Positions 12,701-25,400 of a DNA stretch of 64,000 nucleotides are shown here, one piece after another. Numbering within the stretch: the stretch's first letter is position 1; the number at the start of each line of letters is the position of its first letter. Position numbers and translations under genes: made by a program. The notes beneath the pieces were generated by a model. That model made no database searches and was not told the origin of the DNA. It saw only the letters and a list, made by a program, of their open reading frames with translations. The stretch is from Himantopus leucocephalus (taxonomy: Eukaryota; Chordata; Aves; Charadriiformes; Recurvirostridae): contig RSEF01000003.1 of assembly GCA_003993805.1 (NCBI GenBank), forward strand, positions 102,773,968 through 102,837,967. The letters are read 5' to 3'.

Positions 12701-14365
12701 CAGGGAGGCTTGTAACAAAATATTGAAATTAGCAGCTGCAAAGCTTTGTGGGCCAAAACACAATTCCAAGAAATCAAATTCTAAGATTTAATTTTGCCAG
12801 CTGTGGGTAAATTAATTAAATAAATGAAAAGGATGGCATATGTCTCAGAGAAGACAAATGATATGGAACTCCTTACTCCTGAAATGTATCATGACATTAT
12901 TTCCACTGCCCTCACATTGATTTGGATTTAAAAATTCAGCAACTTTACATTTTGAAGTGCTCTGGGGATAAATTTTTCCTGATATAATTTGCCTCTGATT
13001 TGAGCTAAGCATTTTATGACTCAATAGTTTGTATTTAGCTTTTAGGTGAAAGTAATGCCTAAAAGGTTGTTTTCTCTTTATTAGAGTTTAATTTTTGGAA
13101 ATTCCTCTCACATTTAGAGGCTTCTCAGTCCATCAAGCAAATTTAGCTTCATCCTTTAACATTGATACTTAAATTAGTTGAGTTGAATTCAGAATGCTTA
13201 GAACACCACGGGAGGTGGGGAAACTGATAAACCACTGATTTGAATCCACTAATTTGCTTACACTGAAATGCAAGGATCAGGCCATTAGGATCCTTTCACA
13301 TCACTGTGTCTTGGCTGGAACAAAAGAAAAACTCTATTACTGTAGCAGACTTTGGCTGTTCCTACGTGCTATCATCCAAACTGTTTTTATGCCACTTCAG
13401 GAACCTGCAGATTAATACTGCATGTTTTAATAAAATATTCCAGGGCTAGTCAATGCTGGTGAATTTATGCATGCTTATGCACAGATATTCGTCTTAACTG
13501 AAGACAGTGCTTTTGCAATACAATTTATAATGGAATCAAATTTATAAGTACCACGAAAATTAATCAGACCAGAGCACATGTTGAAACCATCTCTCTCAAT
13601 AGCATAAGCACCAATGAGGTGAGGATGAAGAAAGCAATTTAAAACCTCAACTATCTAGAGATATGCCCGTTGACTTGCACAGCTTCAATTGCATATTCTT
13701 CTCCCTTGGCTCCCTCTTGAAGCCCCAGTCCAGTTCAAGTGAATCAAATTAATGTAGCCTTATTTTGATTTGGATATTTGCTCTATAAAAAAACAACTTG
13801 AAAATTATTATATACACCCCCAACAGGCTATTTAGCTTTTGATTCACGTGACACTTATGTTCTGTTCAAGTACTTTGCTCTACATGTTACTGAGGAGCAA
13901 TCTGTACAGTATAATAGAAAAATACAAATCACTTTCCCACTGAGAACAACTAATAAGTCTTTCATCTTTTTTATTACTAGATCTTTATTGGAAAAAATAA
14001 ATTCTGTGCACTCAGGCATAATTTTACCTTATGTCTTAACATTTGTTTGTTAACAAAATATAATTGTCCTTTCCATCATTTTCTTGGAGTGTGTGGGGAG
14101 GGCTCCTGCCTGCCGTCTCCTGAAAACTGAGAAGCCTTTGTTATAGTATGAAAGTTGCAAAGGCAAAATGTATTCACCTATCACAGTTTGAATTATTTCC
14201 CACCAAAAGTTATTGAAATGAAAATATGTTTGCCCATGAACAAAAGAAAACCATGCATTTGTGTCTTCTTTCACAAAAAAAAAAAAAGATCCAGAAACAC
14301 AAGAGTTCAATTTCAGTTACAAGAAGCAAAATGGGTATCACAGTAGTAAATTCCTTTTAACGGAC
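9763..14365. other. No gene seen; AT-rich DNA, possible conserved stretch
   Basis: No coding frame or clear transposon is visible. The stretch 12690-13090 is low in simple repeats, AT-rich and contains TAAATTAATTAAATAAAT and other homeodomain-like cores, so it may be conserved regulatory DNA. The stretch 11960-12080 faintly resembles an antisense LINE remnant but is too decayed to call. A run of 15 A ends near 14287. Confidence 0.5.
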
Positions 14366-15184
14366 ACAGGCTGCAGGAATGGGCTGCCAGGAACCATATG
14401 AAGTTCAACAAGAAGTGTAAAATCCTGCGCCTGGGAAAGAACAATCCCATACACCAATATAAACTGGAGGTCACAGAGCTGGAAAGCAGCATGGCAGAAA
14501 AGGACCTGGGGGTCCTGATGGACACCAGGTTGACCATGAACCAGGGGTGTGCCCTTGCTGCAAAGAAGGCAAATGAAATTCTGGGCTGCATAAGACAAAG
14601 TATTGCCAGAAGGTCGAGGGAGGTGTTCCTTCCCCTTTATTCAGTGCTGGTGAGACCACACCTGGAGTATTGCATCCGGTTCTGGGCTCCTCAATACAAG
14701 AGAGACACGGACATACTGCCATACTGGAGAGAGTTCAGTTAAGGGACACAAGGGTGATTAAGAGATGGAACACCTCACATGTGAGGGAAGGCTGAGAGAG
14801 CTGTCATTGTTCAGCTTAAAGAAGAGAAGGGTCAGAGGGCATTTTATTAATGTATATAAACACCTGAAGGGAGGGTGCAAAGAGGATGGAGCCAGGCTCT
14901 TTTCAGTGGTGCTCAGTGACGGGACCAGAAGCAATGGCACAAACTGAAACACAGGAGGTGCCTTCTGAACATCAGGAAACAATTTTTATCTGCAAGGGTG
15001 GTGGTGCACTGGGAACAGGTTGCCCAGGGAGGTTGTGGAGTCTCCATCCTTAGAGCTATTAAAAAAACAGTCCTGGGCAATCGGCTTTAGGTGGTCCTGC
15101 TTGAGCAGGTGGGTTGGACCAGATGACCTCCAGAGGTCCCTTCCAACCTCAACAATTATGCGATTCTGTGATTCTGTGAGTCTG
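14366..15184 (+). mobile_element. CR1 LINE, 5'-truncated 3' end with broken ORF2
   Basis: This is the 3' end of a chicken-repeat-1 non-LTR retrotransposon. The frame 14398-14739 reads as the C-terminal part of the CR1 reverse-transcriptase polyprotein, with [28 protein letters not shown] and LVRPHLEYC in that order. A stop and a frameshift follow. The next part of the same protein continues in another frame at 14765-14944 ([35 protein letters not shown]) and again from 15020 (MPREVVESPSLELL). The 3' end has the usual GACCTCCAGAGGTCCCTTCCAA and a short (ATTCTGTG)n tail. The catalytic part of RT is missing, as is usual for 5'-truncated CR1 copies, so the copy is dead. Confidence 0.95.
14398..14942 (+). 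pseudogene. CR1 ORF2 C-terminal fragment, frameshifted
   Basis: Protein-level remnant inside the CR1 element. The first frame ends at a stop at 14740-14742. The downstream homologous segment is in a different frame, so at least one indel separates them. It lacks the RT catalytic FADD box, which would lie upstream of the truncation point. It is a relic, not a host gene. Confidence 0.9.
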
Positions 15185-15933
15185 TCATATAGAGTATACA
15201 ATTTTTGTCATGATTACTTGATTTAGGATCGCAGTTCCTATTGACTTACAGTGGTATTATGCTTCAGCTCCTAGAGGTGCTTTGAAAATCTCTCCCATTA
15301 ACATGTTAGATCAACACTGACAGTCGTCTTTTTTTGCTTAGTTTCAAAATTATGTATTTAGGACTCTACACTTTAAAACTTTTGCCAAGTCTTTTTTCAT
15401 GCGTCCTCTGCTTTGTATTTGAAGCTATTCATTTGTGGGACTACCCCATCATAAAATTACATGGGTGGCTGTTTTTTTATGCCCCAAACCTCATCATTAC
15501 TGACATGAAAGCTCTACATAGCTCTGAAATGATCCATGAACAAAAGTAAACTCTTGCAAATGCTGTGATGTTTAGAGGCAGATCAGGCTGCTATTGATTC
15601 AGTGGCAAAAGAGTCTAATGGTAATAATGGTAATATGGAATCATTGACTAAGTCAGCATTCATCTAATGATGTTACGTATAATCTTTTGACTAATAAATA
15701 ACACAAGAACCCATCGGGTTGTAGAAATTTGGAAAGTGCCTTGAAACCGAAGAAACACTCTGCTTTAAATTAACCATTTTATATATCCTTACACCTTTTT
15801 TTCGTGTAATTGTTTATGCAGTGATTATGAAACTGGTCCAGAAATATATTTTGGTGACATATGATGTGTCACGTGATGTGGGACTGACTTTTCTTTTTTG
15901 TATACAATGATAACTCTTCTAATTGCTTTCTAC
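15185..15933. other. No gene seen between two CR1 copies
   Basis: About 750 bp of unique-looking AT-rich sequence. A 71-residue open frame at 15334-15549 is hydrophobic and matches nothing I recognise. Confidence 0.5.
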
Positions 15934-16230
15934 AGGTTCCTGAGGAGGGGAAGGGGAGAAGGAGGTACTGATCTCTTGTCCTTAGTATCCAGTGATAAGA
16001 TGTGTGTAAATTGTTCAAGGCTGCATCAGGGCAGGTTTAGCCTGGACATTAGGAAGCATTTCTTTAATTAGAAGGTGGTTAAACATTGGAACAGGCTTCC
16101 CAGAGAGGTGGTCAATGCCCCATGCTTGTCAGTGCTTAAGAGGCATTTGTACAATATACTTAATAACATGTGTTAACTTTTAGTCAGTCCTGAATTGGTC
16201 AGGATTGCTGTAGGTCCCTTCCAAGTGAAA
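15934..16230 (+). mobile_element. CR1 LINE 3' end, second subfamily
   Basis: This fragment matches the 3' region of a CR1 subfamily different from the copy at 14366. Recognisable blocks are TTCCTGAGGAGGGGAAG, GGTTTAGCCTGGACATTAGGAAGCATTTC, GGAACAGGCTTCCCAGAGAGGTGGTC, TTAAGAGGCATTTG and GTAGGTCCCTTCCAA. Compared with the family pattern as I remember it, about 15 bp are missing just before GTAGGTCCC, where a GGACTAGATGATC-type block is normally present. The 3' tail runs directly into the pentanucleotide array at 16231-16325. Confidence 0.9.
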
Positions 16231-16325
16231 TATTCTATCCTACCCTACCCTATCCTATCCTATCCCATCCTATCCTATCCTATCCTATCCTATCCTATCC
16301 TATCCTATCCTATCCTATCCTATCC
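16231..16325 (+). repeat. (TATCC)19 microsatellite grown from a CR1 tail
   Basis: Nineteen pentamers follow the CR1 3' end without a gap. The first is TATTC, the tail unit typical of this CR1 type. The rest are TATCC with three variants (TACCC twice, CATCC once) near the 5' end and a homogeneous run at the 3' end. Confidence 0.97.
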
Positions 16326-18683
16326 TACATTTTCTTCAAAAATGTCTCCTCTACTACTACTTCTGTAGACAAGTGGTTCCTAAAATAGCCAGTGAGACTG
16401 TTAAATAAAATAAAATATAAGCTGTGTGGTCACAGAAGGGGCAGGATATAGGTCTTGATACAATTTCTTTTGAGAGGTAGACCAGCTTATGAAAAAGTTC
16501 TTGGCCATTCTCTACACTAAATTTCTGTTCATTATTATATGATATAAAATAGCATTCTAGAACAGGCTATATTTTATGTGATTCTGAAGGTGATCTTGGT
16601 GTGTGCACATAGGTTTTTAAGTATCAAGGTTTCTTTAATATCTTCCTAATACGAGGTAGGTCCTTTATATGTATTTCACTACTGTTTTATCAGGCAGCAA
16701 ATCAAAAGAGACACCTCAGAAAAGAAAAATGCTGTTTTGGTTGAAATAGTAATCTGGAATTTGACACTTTGCTTGATTTCTTAATTTGCTGTAGTTTTTC
16801 TGCACAGGCTTGAGTAAGCCACAGAGCGTGAGGTTCTCCACTCTAACTTAAGACATATAAAACTTAAAAGCATTGTTCAAGCTCCAGAAAGTAATTCTAT
16901 TCGAAGACAAGAAGATTACCTTCTGGATGTGCTTCTCTTTCGCCATTAACTATAGAAAGAACAAAGAAAATTAGCTAAGACTAGAGATCTATTTTTTGAA
17001 TGGCAAAAGTTATATGAAAGAAAGCCTACTTGCAGTTTCCTTGGTTGATACAGCTTTAGTCATGAACACCAGAGAGCTAGATGTGAGCTAAAATACTAGA
17101 TTTCCCTTAAGAGTCACTTTTATAGCACAACTTTACTGAGCTGCTTTTGATGTTTACTTCAGGGTGAGATGAACTGTACATATGAGGTAAGTGTCTAGAT
17201 CTTTCCTTTTACTATGAAGGAATTTAGGTGACAAGTTATATGCACAGGTCTAAATGAGAGACATCTTGCTGAAACTGATTTCTCAGTTTTCCTATCTCTA
17301 AAGTAGTATTGAGAATATCTTCCCTTTTTATTATCTTTATTATTTTATATTAGCATTTTAGAGACTACGCGTTTTTCAGAGGGAGCTGTCTCTTTGTCTT
17401 TTATTATGCATATATCTTTCACCTGATAAGAATAATTTCATGTAAACACATAATCCAAATAAGAATGACTATAACAAATTATTGGAGTCTTCCAGCTTAA
17501 GAACGCCAGCTTCAGAATTTAATTTAAGAATTAAATTGTTAAGAATTATTATTAAGAATACAACAACTAAGTTACTAAATTAAGAATTATTATTCTTGTC
17601 TAGTAATGAGTTATTCCAAGGTTATTTCTGCATGCATCTGAGCTTTGTTTCCCAAAATTTATATAGGTGATCTTGAGTTCTTCAGAAAAGATTCCACGAC
17701 TGGGACAGCCAACCATAAACAAGTTCTGCAGTGTTTCTTCATTTCCATTTTCCCTGTACAGTGGATTCTACAATGTAATATAAATGTGCAGACCTTATGT
17801 GGCAATATAAACTCACACTGATCGCTTTGTGGGCTTACAGCCAACATTTGTATTATCAACACTGAATATCATGGAGAAGCTGTGTGCAGTCATACTTCAA
17901 ATTAGATTAAGAAATTAATACTTAATGTGTCATGATTTATAATAGTGTATTTTCTTGACAACAGTGTTAGGCTAATTGTTTCAATTAGGTTGGAATTCAT
18001 TGCTTGTTACTGGGAATTCATATTGATTTAGAGATGAGATACCAGAAAGTATGCAACAATTTTATTGCTTCCCAGCAGTAAAAAAGGATGTGTCAATTTA
18101 AAGAGTCTTCCAGTGCACCTCAGTATTTACAATACATTTTCACAAAACTTTGCATACTCAGTGATTCTAATTGTATGTGTTTGTTTTCACTGACCAAACG
18201 ATATATTTTGGAGGATTAATAAAATACTGAATTTTAAGATTGGGATGATAAAATTATGTCTGTAATTAAAGACTGCTTAATAAAAAGTCTATTACTAATT
18301 TAAACTATGTCTGTCAAAGGGTCATAACGGATTTTTTAATCCTTTAACCCAGTTACTCTTGAATGTGAACTGTCATATACAAAGCCAGCATATATAAGAC
18401 CTTAGACAAACAGTTTCTTGAAGTGCTTGTTGGTATCTCTTCCTCCGAGTATCTGGCTAAGGTTCTTTTGATCTATCCTGTCTGCTGGAACTATGTCTGT
18501 GCCTCTCTAATTCTATTTCCAATGAAGTCTAATAAGTAAAAATAGGCATTGGCCCTTTTGCTCTTTCTTACACCTCGTAGTTTTTGAGTGGAATAGAAAA
18601 AGGTGGTGTCCCTTTCCCTTGGACAGCTTTTAAGCATTATTTTTTTTTTGTGCCTAGTCATCCCATTTAGTAGTTAGAATAAG
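16326..18683. other. No gene seen; AT-rich DNA
   Basis: No supported gene or transposon in about 2.3 kb. Short A/T-rich internal repeats occur at 17521-17595. Confidence 0.5.
17521..17595. repeat. Local duplication of TAAGAATTATTATT
   Basis: The motif occurs twice about 40 bp apart in an A/T-rich setting with other AAGAATTAAAT variants, consistent with small slippage or tandem duplication. Confidence 0.5.
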
Positions 18684-18770
18684 CATCTATATACAGTATC
18701 TTTCAATGCTTGAATTTTTGGTAGCTNCATCTATATACAGTATCTTTCAATGCTTGAATTTTTGGTAGCT
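18684..18770. repeat. 43-bp direct duplication around a single N (18727)
   Basis: Bases 18684-18726 and 18728-18770 are identical and are separated only by N. This is the pattern of two contig ends that overlap but were not merged. Confidence 0.95.
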
Positions 18771-19205
18771 AGTGTAATTGGTACTTTGGATTTTGAGTTA
18801 TGAGTGAAGAAAACTAGCTTGGATTAAGTTAATGCCTCTCATGTGCCATAGTGGAGGTTGATACTGCAGAAGTTTCTCTTGTCTCCTGGAGGGCTGTATC
18901 ACTGCAAAATGTTCTTTGAAAATTTATTTTTCAGAAAAAAATTTCAACTAAAGGAGATGATTAATTTGAAATGAAGTAATGAAAAACATGCTGTAGATTC
19001 TCCTGATGGCAGGGTTTCCCCCTCTGGCCAATGGTGGCTGGGCTCATTGGTTTACCAGAATGCCACTTCTGTATTGAAGCCTACTTTTGCTTCTCTGAAA
19101 ACCAAAACCTTCACTGCAATTGAACAATGTAAGGCACACCCTTCCTTTAAGGAAAATATGCAAGTCTCTAATACAAGGGGAAATGTCATCTTCCCACTTT
19201 ATAAA

Positions 19206-19305
19206 NNNNNNNNNNNNNNNNNNNNNNNNNNNNNNNNNNNNNNNNNNNNNNNNNNNNNNNNNNNNNNNNNNNNNNNNNNNNNNNNNNNNNNNNNNNNNNN
19301 NNNNN
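19206..19305. other. Assembly gap of exactly 100 N
   Basis: A run of 100 N, the usual placeholder for a gap of unknown size. It adjoins the left edge of an antisense CR1 remnant, so repeat sequence probably caused the break. Confidence 0.99.
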
Positions 19306-19400
19306 CATTAATGAATATATTGAACAAAATTGGACCGAGTATTGACCCGAGTATTGAGTCAAGTCACATCTTCACCTATTTCCCTTGGTACCCATAGAAT
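19306..19400 (-). mobile_element. Antisense CR1 reverse-transcriptase remnant
   Basis: Read on the minus strand, bases 19306-19345 translate as SILGPILFNIFIN, the conserved CR1 RT motif just upstream of the NDL segment. Sequence beyond about 19345 becomes hard to align, with a duplicated CCGAGTATTGA. The downstream (C-terminal) side lies in or beyond the 100-N gap. It is a dead fragment, older than the plus-strand CR1 copies. Confidence 0.75.
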
Positions 19401-22400
19401 TCCTAATATTTATGGAGCAGCACAACTTGGGGATCTGCTTTTTGTACAAAATTTCTCTCTAGAGGGATACGTTCATCTGCCAGTCTTCAGTTAGTCTTCT
19501 ACCAGTTTGACAGCACCCGGATTCTGACAGGAGACATTCTTTGAAGAATGAGTGTAACACTTTGTCCTCTTGGGAGAGGCAGGGCAGGAACATGGCCCAA
19601 CTTTGGACTGTTGAATAATAGATTTGGTGCTGTGAAAGGGCACCTTTTACCTTCTCAGCTGCATCACGTGAGCTTGTGGGACAAACCAGCTCAAAATCTG
19701 TGTCTTGGCCTAGGGCTGCACTGGCTGCAGGGACCTCTTAGAAGGTATGTGACCTCCCAGGTGGCTGATTGATACTATGGTGTTTCCTTCTTAGAAAAGC
19801 AATTCACTGCACACAACTGATGTTGGGGAAATCCTTGTGAGATGTCCAGAAGCAGTCGAAGTGCAGCCATAGATACTGCATTAGGAATGTGCCATATTCT
19901 GGGAAGTGTCATGCGAGCGGATCCTTGAGCTAAATGTAATGTGCAGGACTTGACAGACCTTGTCTCTTATAACAGGAGGACAAGAGAGCAGACCTTGTTC
20001 TTTCAATGAAGAATACTTTTTTTTTATTCAAGGTTCAATACAAGATGAGGAAACATTAGTCTTTATGCAAATATTATTAAACGTTATTATTTGTTCTTAA
20101 AAAATCAAATCAAAGTGAGTACTGTTATAAACAGCCAGTAGGAAATTCGGTACAAATGATTTTTTTTCTTCAGAGGATTCCGTGTTTTCAATGGTTACAG
20201 CTATGGACTCTTAATGACTTGCATGGGATATTGATTCAAATTGCCTTAAACATAGCAAGCAAAAAACCGATTACATTAAAGAAAATTAAATTTAAACACC
20301 ATGACTCTTACTGCCAATGGGTGGAATCTTTTACACAGCAAAGCAGAAAGTACATCATCTTTAGGTATTCCAAATTTGCCAAGTGTAAAATTGGCATTTG
20401 TTGCTGCTCTTGCATGCATTGGCAGAGTTAATTGTAATAGTTTGCTAGGTGTACCATAGCAAATCATGAAATTAAACTTTGTGGAAGGTTTCATAGCTTT
20501 TCCAGTGGGTAGCTGTTTACTGCATAATTCAAATGTATGGTAAACTTTAAAGGATTGTAATCCCTTTCATAAAAATAGAACCCCACAATCTAAAGAGGTG
20601 CTTTTCTTGCCTTTCCAGGCTAGGCAATTGCTTCTTACACACTCTTCACTTTTCACGGCTGGTGTTTCCTCTGACTCCGAGGAAATAATTTAAAGTGCCT
20701 GTTTTTCTACAGGGAAATAAGCATTTTGGCACTCTAATAAACTATAGTGAAAACCTTCACATAATATAATATCTATCCACAGAATAAGGCTCTTATCTAA
20801 ACAAGTTTTGCCTCCTGTTTTAGAACCCGTGAATACATTGAGGCCAAACTCTGTGTTTGAATCATCGGAGGGATACTTTCCTGTACTGCATGAGTTCCTT
20901 TATAAAGCTGCTGAAGCCATAGCTATCAGCCCCCTGACATCTCCCGGGAAAAAAATATTCTTAAGAGTCAAGTGTTAGATAAATAAAATCATTCAATGAA
21001 GAAAAGTTTTCAGAGAGGAGTTGGCCTCTAACTCACCGGAAAGACTAGGAATATGTAAACTAGCTCTGAACAAGCTACATGGCAGTCTGCAAGATAAACC
21101 TGGCCTTGCTCTATAGGTTGTATCTAGGTCTATATGAATTGAATGTCCTGCACTTTGATCTCTTCCTGCAAATCAGTACTTCCCAGCCATATTTTCCTTG
21201 TAGCCATCCTGAACAAGGCTACAGTAAGTTTGCGTATAATTCCCATCTGTCCTTGCAGTAGAGGGATAGTGAATCTGAAGCCTGGCCTTGGAACAGCTCC
21301 TACACAGCAAAGGACCATAGAAATCAAACTGTCAGTTTAAAAAAAATAAAGCATATTTTTACTGACTACTTGGTAGTACTAATTTTAGTCTTATTTGTTA
21401 CCACTCTAGAGAGTAAACTTTACCTTGGCTAGAAACTTCCACATGTCTGACTTACACTCTTGATATTTGTCTTAAAAAAACCCATATACTTGTTATGACC
21501 AAGCATCACCAAAACCTGTTTTAAATGTACCCCTTTATTCCTGTCTCTTGGTTGCAGTGGTCTCAAAATGATGGTAAAAACATTGTGAGCAAAAGTTACA
21601 TTGCTTTCAGGGGACTTCCACTCAGTGTGGAAAACAGCAAGTATTTTAATGTTCAAATAGTGTGACTGGTCAGAACACGAGGTGGTCCTCCAGAAAGCCA
21701 GTAGGTTACATTAAGGGTGCTGCTTAATTTAAACACACCACCATCCTACCAATGCAGTCAGATGTTTTATGGGCTTAATGGAGTAGAGGTTTTTCCCCAC
21801 TGAAAATATTTGCACAGTAAGTGACTGTCAGACTGTATGTTATAATAGGCTGTGTATGAAAATGAAATGACCGAGACAAATCAGTTTTTTACACTGACCA
21901 CAGGTTTTATAAGAGGAGGTATACTTGCATGTATTTATCTTTTCTCCATGTATTGGGTAATAAACATGCCTAGAGAAGTTCCAGACGTTTCAGAAGCAAT
22001 TTGCTCATCAAAAGTTAATTGTGACAGCATTTCATTAGCTAAGATGTCATACCTTGACGGAAGCGGTTTTTAAAATTAAAGCTTTTAGAATATTCCCTGG
22101 GATGCATATACACTCAGTGAAATCCTCAGTGACTGGAGAGATTCATAAAGGATGTCTTTACCCGAGCTGTGGTCCATCTTGAAGGCTATATCCAGGTTCA
22201 TTGGCTGTTTGAATGTATAGTTGTTAAGGTTTAAGGAACACCAGATTTCTTAATAAACACACAGAAGATCCTGAAGTTAAATTATAACATGGGTAGACGT
22301 AGAGAAAATTACTTTAAAATGTAGAAGCTAGCTTTTTTCAGCTGACGTGTTTTTAGAATCAACTTAATTTTATGTGCATGTGAAGAAAGTTGATTGGCTG

Positions 22401-25400
22401 GTGACTAGAGGGAGTTTCACAGAGTCTACACAGATATTTGTAAAAATGAACTTGAGAATTTATACTGTTTGATTGCTTGAATTGTCCCAAGGACAGTCCT
22501 GGCCCAGGCCAACCAGGACAGTCACAGACTAATGCTGGGCATTGGTTAGGACCTAGCACAGGGAGGGACCATTTCCAACAGACAGTTTTGCTGTTGATAT
22601 TTGAATGTTAGCATCTTTTTTCTTAGTTAATATTACCTTTCCCTCTTTAAATCCCTATTACGCTTCAAATTAGTATAGCAGCCAACAATTTTTTTTAAAG
22701 ATCAGAATTTTAGCAAGCTTTTCTGAAAATATGGACTTTGAGCTAGGAGTCAAAAATTGTACCTAGATGTATGAATAACAGACCATGGGTTAGATGTTTC
22801 AATGTCTAATTCACACCTAACACTCTGATCTCAACAAATTATTTCTGAAATTTGACTAAAGGCTTCAGTCATGGGGGTAAAGACAGGAGATTATTTTTTT
22901 AATTAGGTCTGATTGTGGTGTCTGAAAAGTATGATCTGATCAAACACTCAGGGAAAGCCACTAAAATAATGTTAGATAACTGCAAGACACCTTGGCAAAC
23001 TGGTTGAGAATCTAGATCCTCTTACACAGAACATATCACAAACGTGGATGACTTCTAACTGCATTCAGCTTCTTCCTTATATTATTTATACATACTTACC
23101 CTTGCCCAGAGAATTCAAAGGACAAAACCAAGTGGAAATGTGAATGTGTCCTTTTAAAGCTCTTATGTTGGCATGCAGATTTATTTTAACCGTGACTACC
23201 ATGAGCACTTATCAGCAGGTTTATATATTAAATAAACAAACAGAATTTTTCTGTGATCACAGTGCAAGCTGTTTCTTAAGTCAGTATAAATGTGAGTATA
23301 AACTTGTTGGAAAGCTAAAAAAGTTACTCTAATTATTCCCTTAGAGAATAATTAGTAGAGCTGAAGATATAAAATTTAAACCTCCCAGGTGGGTTTTTTT
23401 ATAACAGTCTCATAGAGCACTAATAAAAGTACTACACTTCTCCTAAGAGCTAATGCACTTGTAAAACGACCAGAGCATAAAATATTTGTGTAATAATCAG
23501 GAGACTGAAGCAAGAAGACTGTTTAAATAAATACCACTTGTCAAGGAGAATAGATTTTTAGAACTGTTCTCTCCGTTTCTCCTCTGTTAACATTTCTAGT
23601 TATTATGCTTTATGACTCTGTTTTACAAGACATGATCATTTTTTATTGTTTGTTTGGTCGGTTTTGTTTTGAGAGAGAGTGAATTAAATTTACATTTGGA
23701 CAGACATGTGTGCTGGATTTAAGTGAGGCTACTAACATGCTCAAAATGCTCAAAGTTAATCTGAGTGGTTCCAAAACCGAGGTCAAAGAAATACAACTGG
23801 CCAAAAAAATAAAAATAAAAAAAGTTTTGGGGTTTTTTTTGGTTTTTTTTTTTTTAAGCAGCTTTTTATTTAAATGGAAATTTCCAGCAGAAAATTCAAG
23901 ATTTAAAAAAAAACCCCACCAAACAACCACAACTATCAGTGATACTTCCTTTTGGCTTTTGGAAACATCAGAAAAGAAAACAAAAAAAGAAAAGTTGAAA
24001 GCTTTTTTTGCTATATTTGTCTTGAAAATTTGCAAAGGCAACAAAAACATGCCTTGACCTTCTCTACTAAGGAGAAAAGCTGCATAATAAGAGTACAGGA
24101 GAGGAACATAGTAACTAGACACATTTATCAAACACTCCAAATATTTGGCTACTTAATTATACTTACCTGTTGAACTAAGAAAAACAGGTGTGTGCAACCT
24201 ATGCTTGGTCATGAAGATGCTAATTTGGCTCTTGTGAGTTTCCCCCTGTTCGACCTGTGTAAGACTTCCTTCTCCCAGACTCACCCTGCCTGTTGGCCGT
24301 CTCCACCTGTGCTGCCCTGCAGAAATCTGAGTGCTTCTCGGCACAGAAGCCCCTGTGTCATGACAGCTTCCATCACTCCAGGAGGATGTAAAGGCTCATT
24401 GACCTTTAGCCCCTCTTCCCAACCTTTTAGGTAGAATGTAGCCTAACACAACATTAGTCATCAACGGGCTTTGGGAATTATATTCAGCAACGTTAAATCT
24501 TTCTTTTAAAGCACCCAAATAATTAATAGTAAGTTGAACGGCTCCCAGTTCTGACTGTCTCCAAACACCTTTTTTACTCTAGCATTCAGAACATCTCTTC
24601 TCTTAAACATCCAGAGCAAAGGCATTTGAAGACATCAGATGAAGCTGCTGCGTGAGCATGGAGGCCAGAAGCATGTTTGGTAGTAAGTAAAGAAGGCAGA
24701 AGGCAATCTCTAACAATACAAGAGGTTAGAAGTTTAAAACGTGGCAGAATACCTTGAATATTTTTTGTCTGTCACACAGACATGATCGGTAATAAATTGG
24801 CAGGGGGTATTTGTGTGTATTTTGACCCCCAAACCATCCAGTTGTGATTTTTTGTTATCCTAACTATCAAAGAAGCAGTTGGTTCTTGCATTGTCTCATA
24901 TAATTAAGTTTTGCTGCTTCATATTAATTCTGGGGAATAAAAACTGAGGCATTTTTACTTATTTATTTCCAATATTTTGAGAAAAGGATGGGCTATTCAT
25001 ACTAAGAGAATGGATTTTGAATTGGAAAAATGTTTATCAAGAAAACTTACACCAGAGAGAAACAGCATACCATGAACTATGCCATATGACCAGTTATAAC
25101 ATTAAGTGCTTTTGTAGCTTTGAGTGGAAGCTATCTTCTGTAATTTATGAGCTGCAGACTTCAGCTTTAATTGGATGTATCATTTGGGGAGGCTGGACCC
25201 AACCCTTTGCTTTTCAGATACAGGAGCAGTTTATTCTGGATCTGAACACAAATAACAGGTCATATTTAGTCAAGATCCTTAGAATGCCGAAAAAAAAAAT
25301 GGAAAAAAAAAGGCTAAATTTTATCAATTAAAGGTTGATCTAACTGGATTGGTAGCAGATCTGATTAATTTCAGAGTATTATAACAAAAGACATATTTCG

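Noticed and set aside
23643..24140. 165-codon minus-strand frame, the longest in the window
   Set aside because: It is lysine/phenylalanine-rich and runs through T- and A-rich low-complexity sequence with an imperfect T-run/A-run inverted repeat. It has no domain-like motif and overlaps an equally open plus-strand frame.
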